This document shows, piece by piece, positions 11,690 to 22,639 of a DNA stretch of 64,000 nucleotides. The notes under the pieces are model-generated. The model did not search any database and was not told the origin of the DNA. It was given only the letters and a program-made list of their open reading frames with translations. The translations under genes and the position numbers were made by a program. The stretch comes from Gnetum montanum (Eukaryota > Streptophyta > Gnetopsida > Gnetales > Gnetaceae): the NCBI GenBank assembly GCA_015680685.1, contig MNCI01028403.1:205873-269872 (forward strand). The letters run 5' to 3'. Position 1 is the first letter of the stretch; every line of letters starts with the position of its first letter.

Positions 11690-13618
11690 CCTAACCTCAA
11701 CCTGAATAATATTCCAAAATTTGCAAGAGGATATGATTTAGATCTACAACATCATTTACAAGCCTTGCATGATTCTTGTGTGGTCAACAATGTGGACAAT
11801 AAATGACAAAAGCTTAAGCTCTTTCCTAGGATACTAACCAATAAAGCCAAACTGTGGTATAAATCATTTGAAGAAAATTCAATTAGATGATGGTCAACCA
11901 TGTTAGAACTTTTCAATAAAAGATACCAAACCTATGTGCAAGTCCCCACCTTGAGGAAACAAATCCAAAGAAGAAAACAAGAATAATAAGAAGCCTTGGA
12001 CATGACCTTAGATAGATATTATTCCTTAATAAATAAATGTCCAAGTAATAGGCTCTCTAAGAAAGAGAAAATACTCCACATTATAGATGGGCTTAGTAAT
12101 GGAACAAGGGTGAACCTTGGAAAGTATGCTCGAGGACAACTATATAAGATCCAAGCCCACCACGTCAAAGAACTAATAAAGTTTCTATCAAAAGAAGAGA
12201 GAGAATTATCTAAATGGGTGAATGCTAAAGCATTTAAGTGAGACCCAACTCTAGAAATAAGAAAGGTCCAAAACTACAAGGAAGAGGAAGCAACCAATTC
12301 TGAAAGGGTGACATAGTCCCAACCTTTAGCAATATAGAAATCGATAGATGAAATTGAGGTAAAGAATAACAAGCTGACCATATGGGCAAATGAACAAAGT
12401 GTGAATTTAGAAGACACTGTCAGGGAGAGGGTCATCCAAAATAAACTTGGCAATCGAAATAACTAGAGGGCACAAAAATTAGAAATAGTTAAGAACACTA
12501 TTTGGCAACTAGGGAGAATGGCTAAGGGTAACGAGGCCAAAGGCTCAACTACAAATAATGAGGATGAATGTGATGTCTATTTATATGACCATCCAAAGGG
12601 CCGTTGCCTAGTCTTGTTACATCTATATGAGCATTGGGCAAGGAAGTTACATGCAAAATTCATACAAAGGTATTAATTTAGGGACATCGCTATTCCACAA
12701 GGTAATTATGGACAACCCTATAACCCATTGTACTCTATTGAGGGGAGCTATTACCAACCTCAACACTTTGCTCCACCATAGTGGAAAAACTCATAGGCGT
12801 GGGGGAGACCACCATCTAGCTAGCCACATCCTCCCTATCTACCTAAACCAAATGCCTACTATGTTCAACATCCTATTTCTCCAACCAATTTTGAATCTTC
12901 TACCTCCAATCACCATTATTGCTCTCCCAAGTACCATCAACTTGTGTCTTCTCCTGAGGGATCACTACCTCATACTTCTCATGCTTCTTCTCACCCTTAG
13001 TATTTTCATCCTTCACCGCCTTCTCCATCACCATTAGATGTATTGAATGGTTCTGCACCACTGTGCCAACTAACAAATGTAACTTTCGCTACTGCTATTA
13101 ACCAAAGTAGGTTCCACATGCAACATTGGAGGCATCTGTTCTTTAGACATGGCTGTAGGAAGAGGAATCACACTTCTGAACTTACTCCATCCTCTAAACT
13201 AGCCCAAGGTCAACTTGGTGCCACTTCTTCCTTAGCTCCATCAACAACCCCTATTACTATACCTAGGCCTCCACCTCACACTTCAACATCCACATGATCC
13301 AGTAAATGCACCAATGTGAAGGGACATACAGATCCATGCATACTACCATATAGTCAAGGATGCCATAGTGCATTGGATTTCCCTCATAATGTACACACAC
13401 CATCTAACCTTCCCCACTATGCTTTCTATAATCAGGTGTGTGACCAACAATTTTACTACCCATCCACCATACCACCAATCAACACCCAGTTGCTAAGGCA
13501 TGAAGGGTTCCTAATGTTTCATACATGCATGGATCCTATTCATCCACTTATTAATCCTAGTCGTGACCAAATGTTTAGTCATGGGGGTCACCCCCATTCT
13601 AATTTCCAATATTCTTAA
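11690..13618 (+). pseudogene. E2 gag, Athila-like, one frame broken mainly by TAG stops
   Basis: One reading frame runs from about 11690 to 13294. It starts with a capsid region (LQALHDSCVVNN, LKLFPRILTNKAKLWYKSF, LFNKRYQTYVQ, LRKQIQRRKQE, then a block around NKCPSNRLSKKEK). This is the core arrangement of Athila/Tat Gag. The C-terminal third is rich in Pro, Ser, His and Tyr. Stops in this frame include TAG at 12779, 12794, 12821 and 12998 and a TGA at 12240, with no frameshift needed across more than 400 codons. A second Pro/His-rich ORF (13316-13618) may be its tail in another frame. No zinc knuckle is seen. The product would form particles. Confidence 0.75.
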
Positions 13619-15483
13619 GTGTTATTTTATATTTTTGTTTTACAATTTTTTGTCATTTATCTATTTTTAGAAAACTTTTTCTAATTGTAGTTTTCAATCT
13701 TTCGTTGTAATCTCAACCATGAATAAGTTGATCATGTTTCCCATTAAAGTGAGGTTTTTTTGTATGTTGCCTAGTCATAAGGGATTGATTATTTGGACAT
13801 TGAGACCAGAACATCCTCCCACCTATTCCATTAATAAGAGGTTTGTGCTCTAGTCACAATGGTAATCTTTTTCATCATCCAACTATAAATAATTTGATAG
13901 TCATTGTGTCTGGAGAGATGAGTGAAGGACCAAGGTGGAATGACAAGGGTGTGACATCAAGGGAATTCGTAGATTCTCTTTGGCTACTTTCATATGTTAT
14001 ATCATGTTGCCGAGGTTGTAACTATATCCTTGTAGATCTAATGAAAAATGGAAATAAAAGCAATTCAAAATGGCACTAAATAAGATTTTGTGGATTCCAC
14101 TGGAAAGACACGTGCCCATGCCTGAAGGTAGGAAACTTCATAAAGCCATAAAATAAATAAATAAATAATATATAATAATAATAATAATAGTAAAAGTGTG
14201 CCACCATGATGCCCCGCTCCTCCCTTGAACAAATGCCAAGTGATGTTACTCCTTGCAACTCTAGTAGACTTATGGTTATTTGTTTATGGATGAAGAAATG
14301 CGTTGTCATTGCAATGTGGTATGGACTTGGTTTGAAACTTGGAAAGCTAGAAACATGGTTATTTAACCACTAATTACACACAATATTCCATTGTAACCAT
14401 CATTAGAAACCTCATGCCCTGATTTCTACAATCCCTTCTACAGTCCTACTCAGCTTGTTGTCCGAATGTTCATAACTTGTGGGTGGTGTAATGTAGAGTT
14501 ATTATCTCAACTCAGTGGTTCTAACATGTGTCTTTTATTCATAGATATATGTTGAATTAAGCTATTCTAGTTCCCATGGACATTAGAGGTGTGGTTCCAT
14601 AAGGGAATCATAGGCTAGAGCCAACTTTGGAAAGGACCCACTTGTGTAACTTTTGTAACTTGTACTATTGTAGATGACCACATTATTTTATACCCTCCAA
14701 CAACTCACCTAAGCAAGCTATACTTTATCTTATCATTTTAATCAATCATTCCTTAACAATTACTATACACCCTTCATCCTAGTCCCTTTTCACAAATTTT
14801 AATATATGACTTTACCATGACACACTTCTAGTGCCTCAAAATTAATTTTCCAAATACCTTAGACCTTCCAATTTAATCTCAAATCCTTCATTAAATATCA
14901 AAAATTCATTATTTCCACTCAATCCCTACATTTAGTGCATGTTGGTGGAGACACAATATCGTGTAGGTGATATTGCATCTAGCCTAATATCGGGTACGCA
15001 ATATTGGGTCTCGCCTACTTATATATAGTTACAACCTTGCCTACTTCAACATTCATGTTCTTAATTTTCCACTAGGGAGTTGTTGAAATTTTCCTTTGTG
15101 AATTAGATCTTTACCTCTCCATCTTCTAAGCATAATATCTAGCTCCCTAACATTNTTTTTTGAAATTTGCTATTGTCTGAAGGATATCATAGGGTTAAGA
15201 AATTAAATATTTACTAAAGAAACATTTTATGTTTAAATGCGAAGTTTATTTTCATCAATCACCCAAGCCACCCAACCAATTGTAAGTGCCACATGTAAAG
15301 AAATTGATGAAACCCAATGATGTAAGGTCAATATTAACACCTTTTGGAGCCACTTCTCAAAAATATTTCTAACTCTAAAATCACACTATGTACTTATGAA
15401 CTGTGAACTAAGGTAATGAGTAAGGTATGAGTTAAAAATTTCTCTACACAACCTTAGTAAAAATTGATCTTTGTGTGATTACA
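13619..15483 (+). other. E2 spacer between gag and 3' ORF
   Basis: Mostly non-coding, with an AAT-rich microsatellite near 14150-14190 and one undetermined base at 15155. An LTR-like fragment lies at 14936-15130. In autonomous relatives pol would sit here. It ends in TGATTACAG directly before the ATG of copy A, which looks like a 3' splice site. Confidence 0.6.
14936..15130 (+). promoter_or_regulatory. LTR-like promoter fragment with GATAT repeats
   Basis: Repeated AATATC/GATATT motifs (14954-15006) stand upstream of a TATA-like CTTATATATAG (15018-15028). This repeats the arrangement of the E2 and E6 LTRs, so it may be a fragment of a related LTR. No second end can be defined. Confidence 0.4.
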
Positions 15484-18231
15484 GATGGCCCCAAAAAGAA
15501 GAGATCGACTAGGACCTTCGCAAGGAGAAACTAAATGCTTGAGAGGAGACAGATGCTAGGGAATTCATGTAGAACACATAGAGTAAGAAACCCCTATGAC
15601 AGTGCAATCTTACCACGTGTGGAAGGTGGATAAGTTAGAGCTCTCGAACCAAGGCAACATCTCACATTGTCCCTATAATGTTTCCAAGCCATTCGGGAGA
15701 AGCTTGTCTTCTCAGCCATGATTGTGGAGCTCAATTTCAGGCCTTTCATCATGTTTTCCCTTGAACTAGTGCAGAATCAACTTAAAGCATCTCCATTGTG
15801 GCCCATTATTTCAAAAAGTGGTGACTAGTATTTGGGTGAGACATACAAATTTTGGCATGGCAAGGAAGAAGGTACCATTGCCAATGTAGGTGGTGTTCCC
15901 ATTGATTTCTTTTCAAGGGCCATTGTAGACATCTTAAATCTTCCAAATGAGGGATCAAAGGTTGCTCATATATCCACTCGCTCAAACATAGGTGCAAGAA
16001 AGTTATTCTTGAAATAGGCTTACGACAAAGAAAATAAAGCTTATGGGGAATTGACCCTTGAAGAGATCATTTACTTTAAGATAGACACGTCTCACATTTT
16101 CGACACCAAAGGCTTAAACAGACTCTCTAGTTATGTAGTGCAGGGTAGTGCAATTTTGATGGAAATATTTACAAATTTGCCCCAGTTATATTTGACAGAA
16201 ATACTAAGATGATTCAAAGAAAGAAATATAGGGAAGATTTCTTTCCCTTTTCCTTGTCTCATGAGGAAGTTATGTAAATGTGCTAGAATTTTGGGCTATA
16301 CGAATGATATTCTTAGAAAACCCCAAAATGCTTTGTATGCTGAAGTACTCAAACTACCAGTGCCAAAGAAAGACGTTGGTGAGCAATCAGAGTAAGAGGA
16401 AGAGCAAATGGTTGCACCCAATACACCTCAAATGGAAAGGCCTAGCTAACAACAAGAAGCAAGATCCATCATGCAACCCATAAGCTAGCAAGTCCAACAA
16501 TCGTCACTACTGCAATAGGACTATTGAACATCCATCAGTCAGCTCAGAACCATTTCTAAGATGGTGAGTTGGGGGATTCATGATGCTAAAAATTTATTTA
16601 GTGTCATTGATGATGTTGTGTAGCCCATTGTTTTAGTTGACCCTATGAGTGAGCACATTTCATTGATTTTAGGAGGAGAGTCCCAATGGTCTAAGGAAAT
16701 CTTTGGGAATACTACATCCTTCCAAGTCAGATTAGAAACTAGTGAAGGTGCCACAGTTATGGTCATGCAACACCAAGATGTGATAGGTGTAGCAAAGGTG
16801 GTTGCAAACCACATCAAAGAATCTTTTAATGTCCCTATTGTGCCATCAGGATATTTCACAGGACCACATGATGCTCAAGTTTTGGCTGGTTCCTCAATGA
16901 TTACTGTAGAACATGAGGATGTTTTGGATCACTTGCTGCAAATAGGATAGGTTATGACTTCCTTGTTTGACATCCCTCAAGATTTCACAATAGAATAATC
17001 AAACCTCATTTCAACTAAAGGAAAATTGGTCATGGCTAAAGTTAGGGCTGAGCATGTAGAAGTAGAGTTGCAAAGACTACAAGAAAAGCTCATCACCCTA
17101 CAAGCTGAATGAAGGGATCCTTCCCAATTTATCATAGCTGATTAATTGGATGTTTTTAGAAATGAGCAACTAAGTAAATTATTAGAAGAGAATAAAAAGG
17201 TGGTAAGGGAGAAAGAACATTCTAATTGGTATACTTCCAAGGCACAAGTTCAAACATATGCACATGATAAGGCTCTCAAGGCCCTACAGGAGGAGAATAA
17301 ATAGCTTGCTGCTAAAAATCTTTGGCTAACAGAAATTGAGAAATAGAAGAATGTTCTTAAAGAAAGTTTTCAACAAATGCGAGAAAAATTAGTATAGGTC
17401 AACCAAGTTATGAATTTCTTGGCCAGAGAAAATAGAACCCGTTTATGGAGGAGGTCCATGCCATCTATCAAAAGATGGTAATAGAGATTAGTGCATGGCA
17501 GAATGAGGCCAAGAAGCATGAAAAGTTAAAAGAGCACTTCTGTGATCAAGTGGGGATGTACAAAGAAATAATTGAAAAGGATATCCATATGGCTAAGACT
17601 CATATTAACTCTTTCAGTGCTCATCAAATTGGTAGGTGAGCCATATTGGATACATATGCCTTCTTCCACCAAGTGAAATTGAAAAGATGGGACCTGCAAA
17701 TTAAAGATTTAACAGAGTACATGGAGTTGGAAAATCTATGATATGCCAACTTGGCCATGTTAATAGCATGGCACCTGAGAAATGAGCTTGAGAAAAAGAT
17801 AGGTACCACCTACGTTAAGTATGAGATATAGTTTTCCGAACATAAGAAAATGTTGCAAAAATTAGAAGTTGCAAACTCTGAATTAGAAGTGTTCAAAGTA
17901 AGCTACCATGATCAAAGAGATGTAGTACCAAATTTGTCTTGACGACTGATAGATTATTATGAATGACAAGAAAAAGCTAGAGCCTATGAGGAGGAATGAT
18001 GACAGTTTGCTATGTGGTATGTCAAAGCGAACTAGATGTTTCCACAGCTACTGTGTCTGTGGGAGGTATTAACTCTATCAAACATTGGAACATCAGCATG
18101 GACTATGCATGATCCTTGGATGGAAGAAGAAAAACTACAAACACTTCTCACATGACAACAATCTAAAAGGCCTACAGTACTAGATAAAGGGAAGACACCA
18201 ATGGAGGAGCCACCACCTCTAAGAACCACAT
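15484..18231 (+). pseudogene. Copy A of an unrecognised coiled-coil retroelement ORF
   Basis: About 916 codons from ATG 15484, broken by stops and some frame changes. The order is: a basic start (MAPKRRDRLGPSQ); a globular domain at 15660-16130 (MIVELNF, QLKASPLWPIIS, GETYKFWHGKEEG, VPIDFFSRAIVDILNLP, ARKLFLK); a middle part (SISQLRTISKMVSWGIHDA near 16530, 16645-16950); and a long helical coiled-coil part (16980-17950, LQRLQEKLITLQAE, EVHAIYQKM, DQVGMYKEIIEKDIHMAK). Copy B at 25215-28083 is collinear with all of this. It lies between gag and the 3' LTR, where Athila elements carry an env-like gene, yet I see no membrane segment. The globular part resembles the plant 'putative transposon protein' families loosely. 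Function unknown. Confidence 0.8.
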
Positions 18232-18383
18232 GAGTTCCAACATTTTGTGTTTTTCATCGATGTTTTGTGTTTTCCATACTGTGGCATGGTTGGTCAATAG
18301 TAGTCAATAATTCCATACCTTCATAATGTTTTGCAAAGGACACATTTCTCATTATATTAACTCGAGGATGAGTTTTTACTCAA

Positions 18384-18394
18384 TCATGGGGGTA
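18384..18394 (+). promoter_or_regulatory. E2 polypurine tract
   Basis: TCATGGGGGTA sits directly before the 3' LTR, after a CTCGAGGATGAG stretch resembling the end of Ty3 element interiors. It would prime plus-strand synthesis. Confidence 0.6.
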
Positions 18395-19176
18395 TGATGA
18401 ATCATAGTTTGCTAGGCCTTGATATTGGGTATGTGATATCATGGCATGGATACAATATTGTATACATGATATTGTGATTCCTGTGTTAGCCTGTAAATAC
18501 GGCACTCGGGCACACAATTAACAAGTTTTTTTTGTAGGGGGGTGGGGGGAGGAGAGTCAAGTTCTTTTCTTCAATTTGGTTTCTTTCTTTCTTTCAAGTT
18601 CGTTATTTCTAGTGCATGCCCATAATGTGACATTTGTAATTGCATGACACCTTTCTTCAAGTGTGACGTACTTGGAGATGTGCATGACCAATAATAAAGA
18701 TTGAGATTAATTTTTTTTGCTTGATTTATTTAACACCTTCTTTAATTAATAGTTTAATTTATTATTATTTACTTTTCTTATCATTAAGCAGAATGTGTAC
18801 ACATTAATCACGAGCATTTATGTGAAAATACTTGGCATTCCTAGTAGTAATCCCACAAAGTCCAAGACATGTACGGATGGTTAAGGACAGAGATCATTAC
18901 CATAGGCTAATTTGGGTTTCACTTCCATTATTACTGTAATCAATTTATCTTTTCTGTTATCACGAGTAATGTAGAATTAGGACAACATCATATGCCTCAC
19001 TCTAGACTAAACCATATGTGACAAAGCTACTACTAGTCCAAGTGGGAAGATAGCGAATTGTGATCAATGTATAACTATCTAGGTCCCACAACTAGTCCAC
19101 CTGTGGAGTTCAACTAGATCACGCGTATGCTCTCATATTCATATAGTTGAGCGTAGGGGTACGTCGTCGCTCATAA
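18395..19176 (+). repeat. E2 3' LTR
   Basis: Full-length partner of 10166-10982, with the same GATAT-rich start, a TGTAAATAC TATA-like site at 18492-18500 and shared blocks around 18780-18850. It retains more CpG than the 5' copy near its end. Confidence 0.87.
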
Positions 19177-20229
19177 ACGACGTTTGGTCAAGCTTGGTCA
19201 ATGCTGGTGGTGTCCCCTATTATAGACTATTAAGCAGGTTTAGATGTGGTTCCCTCTAATAATGTTTCTATAATTGTAGCTATAGATATTCGAAATATTT
19301 AATGTTAAAATAGTTAAGTTTATCGTCATCTGAGTAACATCACTAATATGGTGGAACAACATACAAGAGCTCACTAATTCTCTCCCCACTAAGTTAACAA
19401 TACACATTTTCAAATTTATATCATAAGTATCATTTGCTTTCTTGGATATTTCAATTTTTGCAATAAACTTGTTTACGATGAAGAGCCTAACAACTACTCT
19501 AATGAGCTAAAGTAAATTCCCTTTGTTATGTAAGCAATCCTTTGCTTTAGTTGTTAACTCATTGCAAGTTTTTCTAACTTTGAAATGTTTTAAATTGTTA
19601 AATTCTAGAAATGCTTCAGCATGGAGACAAAATTATGCATGCAAGGCTTTTTTTTTAAAGTCTATATGTCAGTTCTTTTTTATTGTTTAAAAGAAAAGAT
19701 ATATGTCGACTCTAAGTAAACTACACAGTTTAAGAGAAGAATTGTTTGGATTTATGTGCAAATAAGTCAACAAAGACCTCTAATGAAGCATATTTGGCTT
19801 AAGTATTAATCGAGACCTCATAGTTTCCATTTTACAAATGATCATGTGTTTTCTTTTTTTTTCCCCCTTAATTTGTTTAGCTTATTCTAGCTCATTTGAA
19901 CTTTTCATGCTTTGCTATATCTACTGTATTATAATAGTAATAATAATAATAATTTAATAATGACCTAATGCAAGTGGCATCTTTAATCATTATTTTAGTT
20001 CATTTATTTAATTTAATAAGTTGGCCAAGGTAGTAAAGGATTTGGTGATGATTTCAACTCCCTATAAAACATCATGTTCTTTGCTTTATCTATGATACCA
20101 TCATAAATAATTTGCATGAGTTAAAGAACCATAGGATTCCTTATTGTCATGTGATTGAAACTTATTAATCACAGCTAGTGATACCATGGGAGAGTTGATA
20201 TCAATAACTATAACAAAAACAATGTCATG
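19177..20229. other. No recognised feature
   Basis: AT-rich intergenic sequence with a short AAT microsatellite near 19930-19955. I see no gene or clear repeat. Confidence 0.4.
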
Positions 20230-21850
20230 GTTACTGACTATGACAAGCAATATAAATCATGGTCATTAATTGCATTAAATATTTACCATGCTCTAGCCTA
20301 AAAACCATAACATATGAATGTGAGACTCCACATTGTCCCCTCGGTTTATGATGGGTGAGGTAAAAAAAAAGCTCGGGAAAATTAATTTGGGAAGGGCAGG
20401 GGTACTCATAGACTTCATCTTGTTGGTCGGTACAGACCCCTTTCGGCTGCAAGGAATCACTATATCCACTAGAAACAGATAAGTTTTCCATGGCAGGGGT
20501 ACTCATAGACTTCATCTTGTTGGTCGGTACAGACCCCTTCGGCTGCAAGGAATCACTATATCCACTAGAAACAGATAAGTTTTCCATGGATAGTCCAAGA
20601 TACAGTGTAAGCCACAGAACACAGAAATGTCGACAGAAGCCCCAAAGTTGCCTAAATTTTAATCTTCTTGGGCTAACATTTCTTGACTTGAAAAGTCTAC
20701 AAAACTTATGGAGTCGGAAGGAGACAGATTAGGAAGCGACATATCTAATACTTTCACATAACTCGTAAGTCATAAGTTGTGGGTTCTGTGCTTGATTCGA
20801 GTTTCCACAATCATGCACATGACCTAATCTGAGTCTTCAGTGTCGGTGTTAATCTAACTTGCAAAGAAGACAAATTAACAGTGTTTCATTGCATTCTTTT
20901 ATTAAGAAGACAAAATTCTGTACGAATGATCCTGCAAGCTTCACTCCGGCAAGTTGTTTCTCACTTTGGGAGCAGGTGTTAGAAATTTGAAACCAGCTCC
21001 CTGCATAATAAGTTCGACCCAACTTTCCGAAGAAAAGAAGGCAAAAATCCTGAATTGGTATTCATGGCCGAAAGGGTAATCATAATTTAGAAATTTCTTT
21101 TCATAACGATTTATAAAACTGCTTTTAGGAATACTAAGTGTCTGACGGGCTTTTAAATATTACTAGCGGATCGAAATACAATTTTACAGTTGATAAACGA
21201 TTGGTTTGGCTGACATACAATATACATCAAATTCGGCCAAGCACAACGCCTCTTCCAGATAGAACTTTTTTAATGATAAAAGATGATTCAAATATTATCT
21301 GATAGAACTTTCAAAAAGTACTTTCTTCCACAAAAATTATATTTTTGAAGTTGAAGTTACCCTTTTGGCGTCACCTGAGTTAACCTTATCTTGAATGGTT
21401 TGGCCATAAATTGAATTACAAACTTCGCCGACAAACAAGACCGTCTCTGCACGCATGGAATACTCCAAAGCAGAATCTGGACCACAAGATGTTTCATGGG
21501 GCAGAGCACTCACAGCAGGATGATCCTGACCAGTGATTACAGGTTTATCGGTATAAATAATGTTTTTCAACCATCGTTTAGATTTCTTATAATATTTATG
21601 GTGGCTGACATGTCGTTAGAGATCGGCAAAGGTTATTTTTGTTGTCATTAGGCACTAAACAACCAATGTTTTCTGGGCATTACATGATGGATTGTTACCC
21701 ATCACCATGGCATGCCCATCATGCTTTTTAAAATATGAGCGTGAAGAAAATGTAAAGCCATGTCCAAACATAACCATATCTAAATAACGTGGTGGCCCAA
21801 ACTCTCCTGCCATTAACAAATTGTTTTTAGTGTTGCATTTCAAGCTATTT
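20230..21850 (-). pseudogene. Low-copy gene-like region, function unrecognised
   Basis: Unlike its surroundings this stretch has balanced composition and few decayed repeats. The minus strand shows a candidate first coding exon starting at ATG 20587 (MENLSVSSGYSDSLQPKG...), then a duplicate of the same segment that is out of frame. Further upstream on the same strand are ORFs at 21337-21570 and 21655-21843. TATA-like and 5'-leader-like sequence lies between. I do not recognise the protein. It may be the promoter and start of a host gene, or a captured copy. No continuation of the gene is seen to the left of 20230. Confidence 0.35.
20395..20587 (-). repeat. 97/96-bp tandem duplication in a coding-like segment
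   Basis: Two adjacent copies, 20395-20491 and 20492-20587, differ by a single extra T in a CCCCTT run. The 96-bp copy is 32 codons in frame on the minus strand. The extra base in the other copy shifts the frame. Near-identity means a recent duplication in otherwise old sequence. Confidence 0.9.
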
Positions 21851-22240
21851 CTGGTTCTGGTCTTCTCACCCTGTAAGTGTTTTCATTAATGATCTTTGTT
21901 TTCCTTCATTCCATATTTTCTTGCAGATTTGAGCATTGCTTGTTTTGTTTTTTTAGCTTGGTTAAGTTTTATGCTAGCTCTTATAGTTCACATTACGGTA
22001 TCAAGTTAATGGATGGCATAATATAGAGTATTTTTAAGGGTGTTCCATGTGATGCCTAAAATAGTTATACAACAACCATTGGAAAATGTTTTTTAAAAGT
22101 GTGATAGTGTCATAGAAATTTCATTTTTCTAATTTATGTTCATGATAATATTTGGGTTAGTAAGACCCAAAACATTCCAAACTAAAAGAAGTTACAAACA
22201 TTATAGTTATTTTTGTCTATGCAACTCCAATAACAATGAT

Positions 22241-22306
22241 ATTACAAAAGATCACTTAATGGCTTGTGATACCATTACAAAAGATCACTTAATGGCTTGT
22301 GATACC
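22241..22306. repeat. 33-bp exact tandem duplication
   Basis: The unit starting ATTACAAAAGATCACTTAAT occurs twice without difference (22241-22273, 22274-22306). Confidence 0.9.
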
Positions 22307-22639
22307 ATTAAACGATGTAAAATGTAAGATATGATGTTATTGTCATCAAAATTTCATAGGACAAGCAACTCTTTGATTCTTACCCCCATTGAACAATAAG
22401 ATTAGGTTTTTGTATGAAGTTGTCTTCAAGTTAATTACTCTATTATTCTTAATTTATACATCATAAAATATAGTTTCTTATTGACTCTTTTCTTTTGTGA
22501 TGATTTTGTGAGAAGTTTTATTTCCCATGATTAATTTGAGAAGGTCCATTTTCTTACTTTTAGTATATCATGTTTAATTTATTATCATGTGTTAGTAAAT
22601 ATTACCCATGCTAAGATCATTCTCATTTATATTATTTCT

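Larger units (their letters stand above)
10166..19176 (+). mobile_element. E2: Athila/Tat-like LTR element with gag and 3' ORF but no pol
   Basis: Direct repeats of about 800 bp (10166-10982 and 18395-19176), both starting TGATGAATCA, bound a 7.4-kb interior. A tRNA-Asp-type primer site follows the left LTR and a G-rich polypurine tract precedes the right LTR, so it reads on the plus strand. The interior holds an Athila-like gag (about 11690-13618), a 1.9-kb spacer and a long coiled-coil ORF (15484-18231). I find no protease, RT, RNase H or integrase. It is therefore a non-autonomous element whose gag and 3' ORF were kept while pol is absent. No target-site duplication is visible. It begins only 50 bp right of E1. 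Confidence 0.82.
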
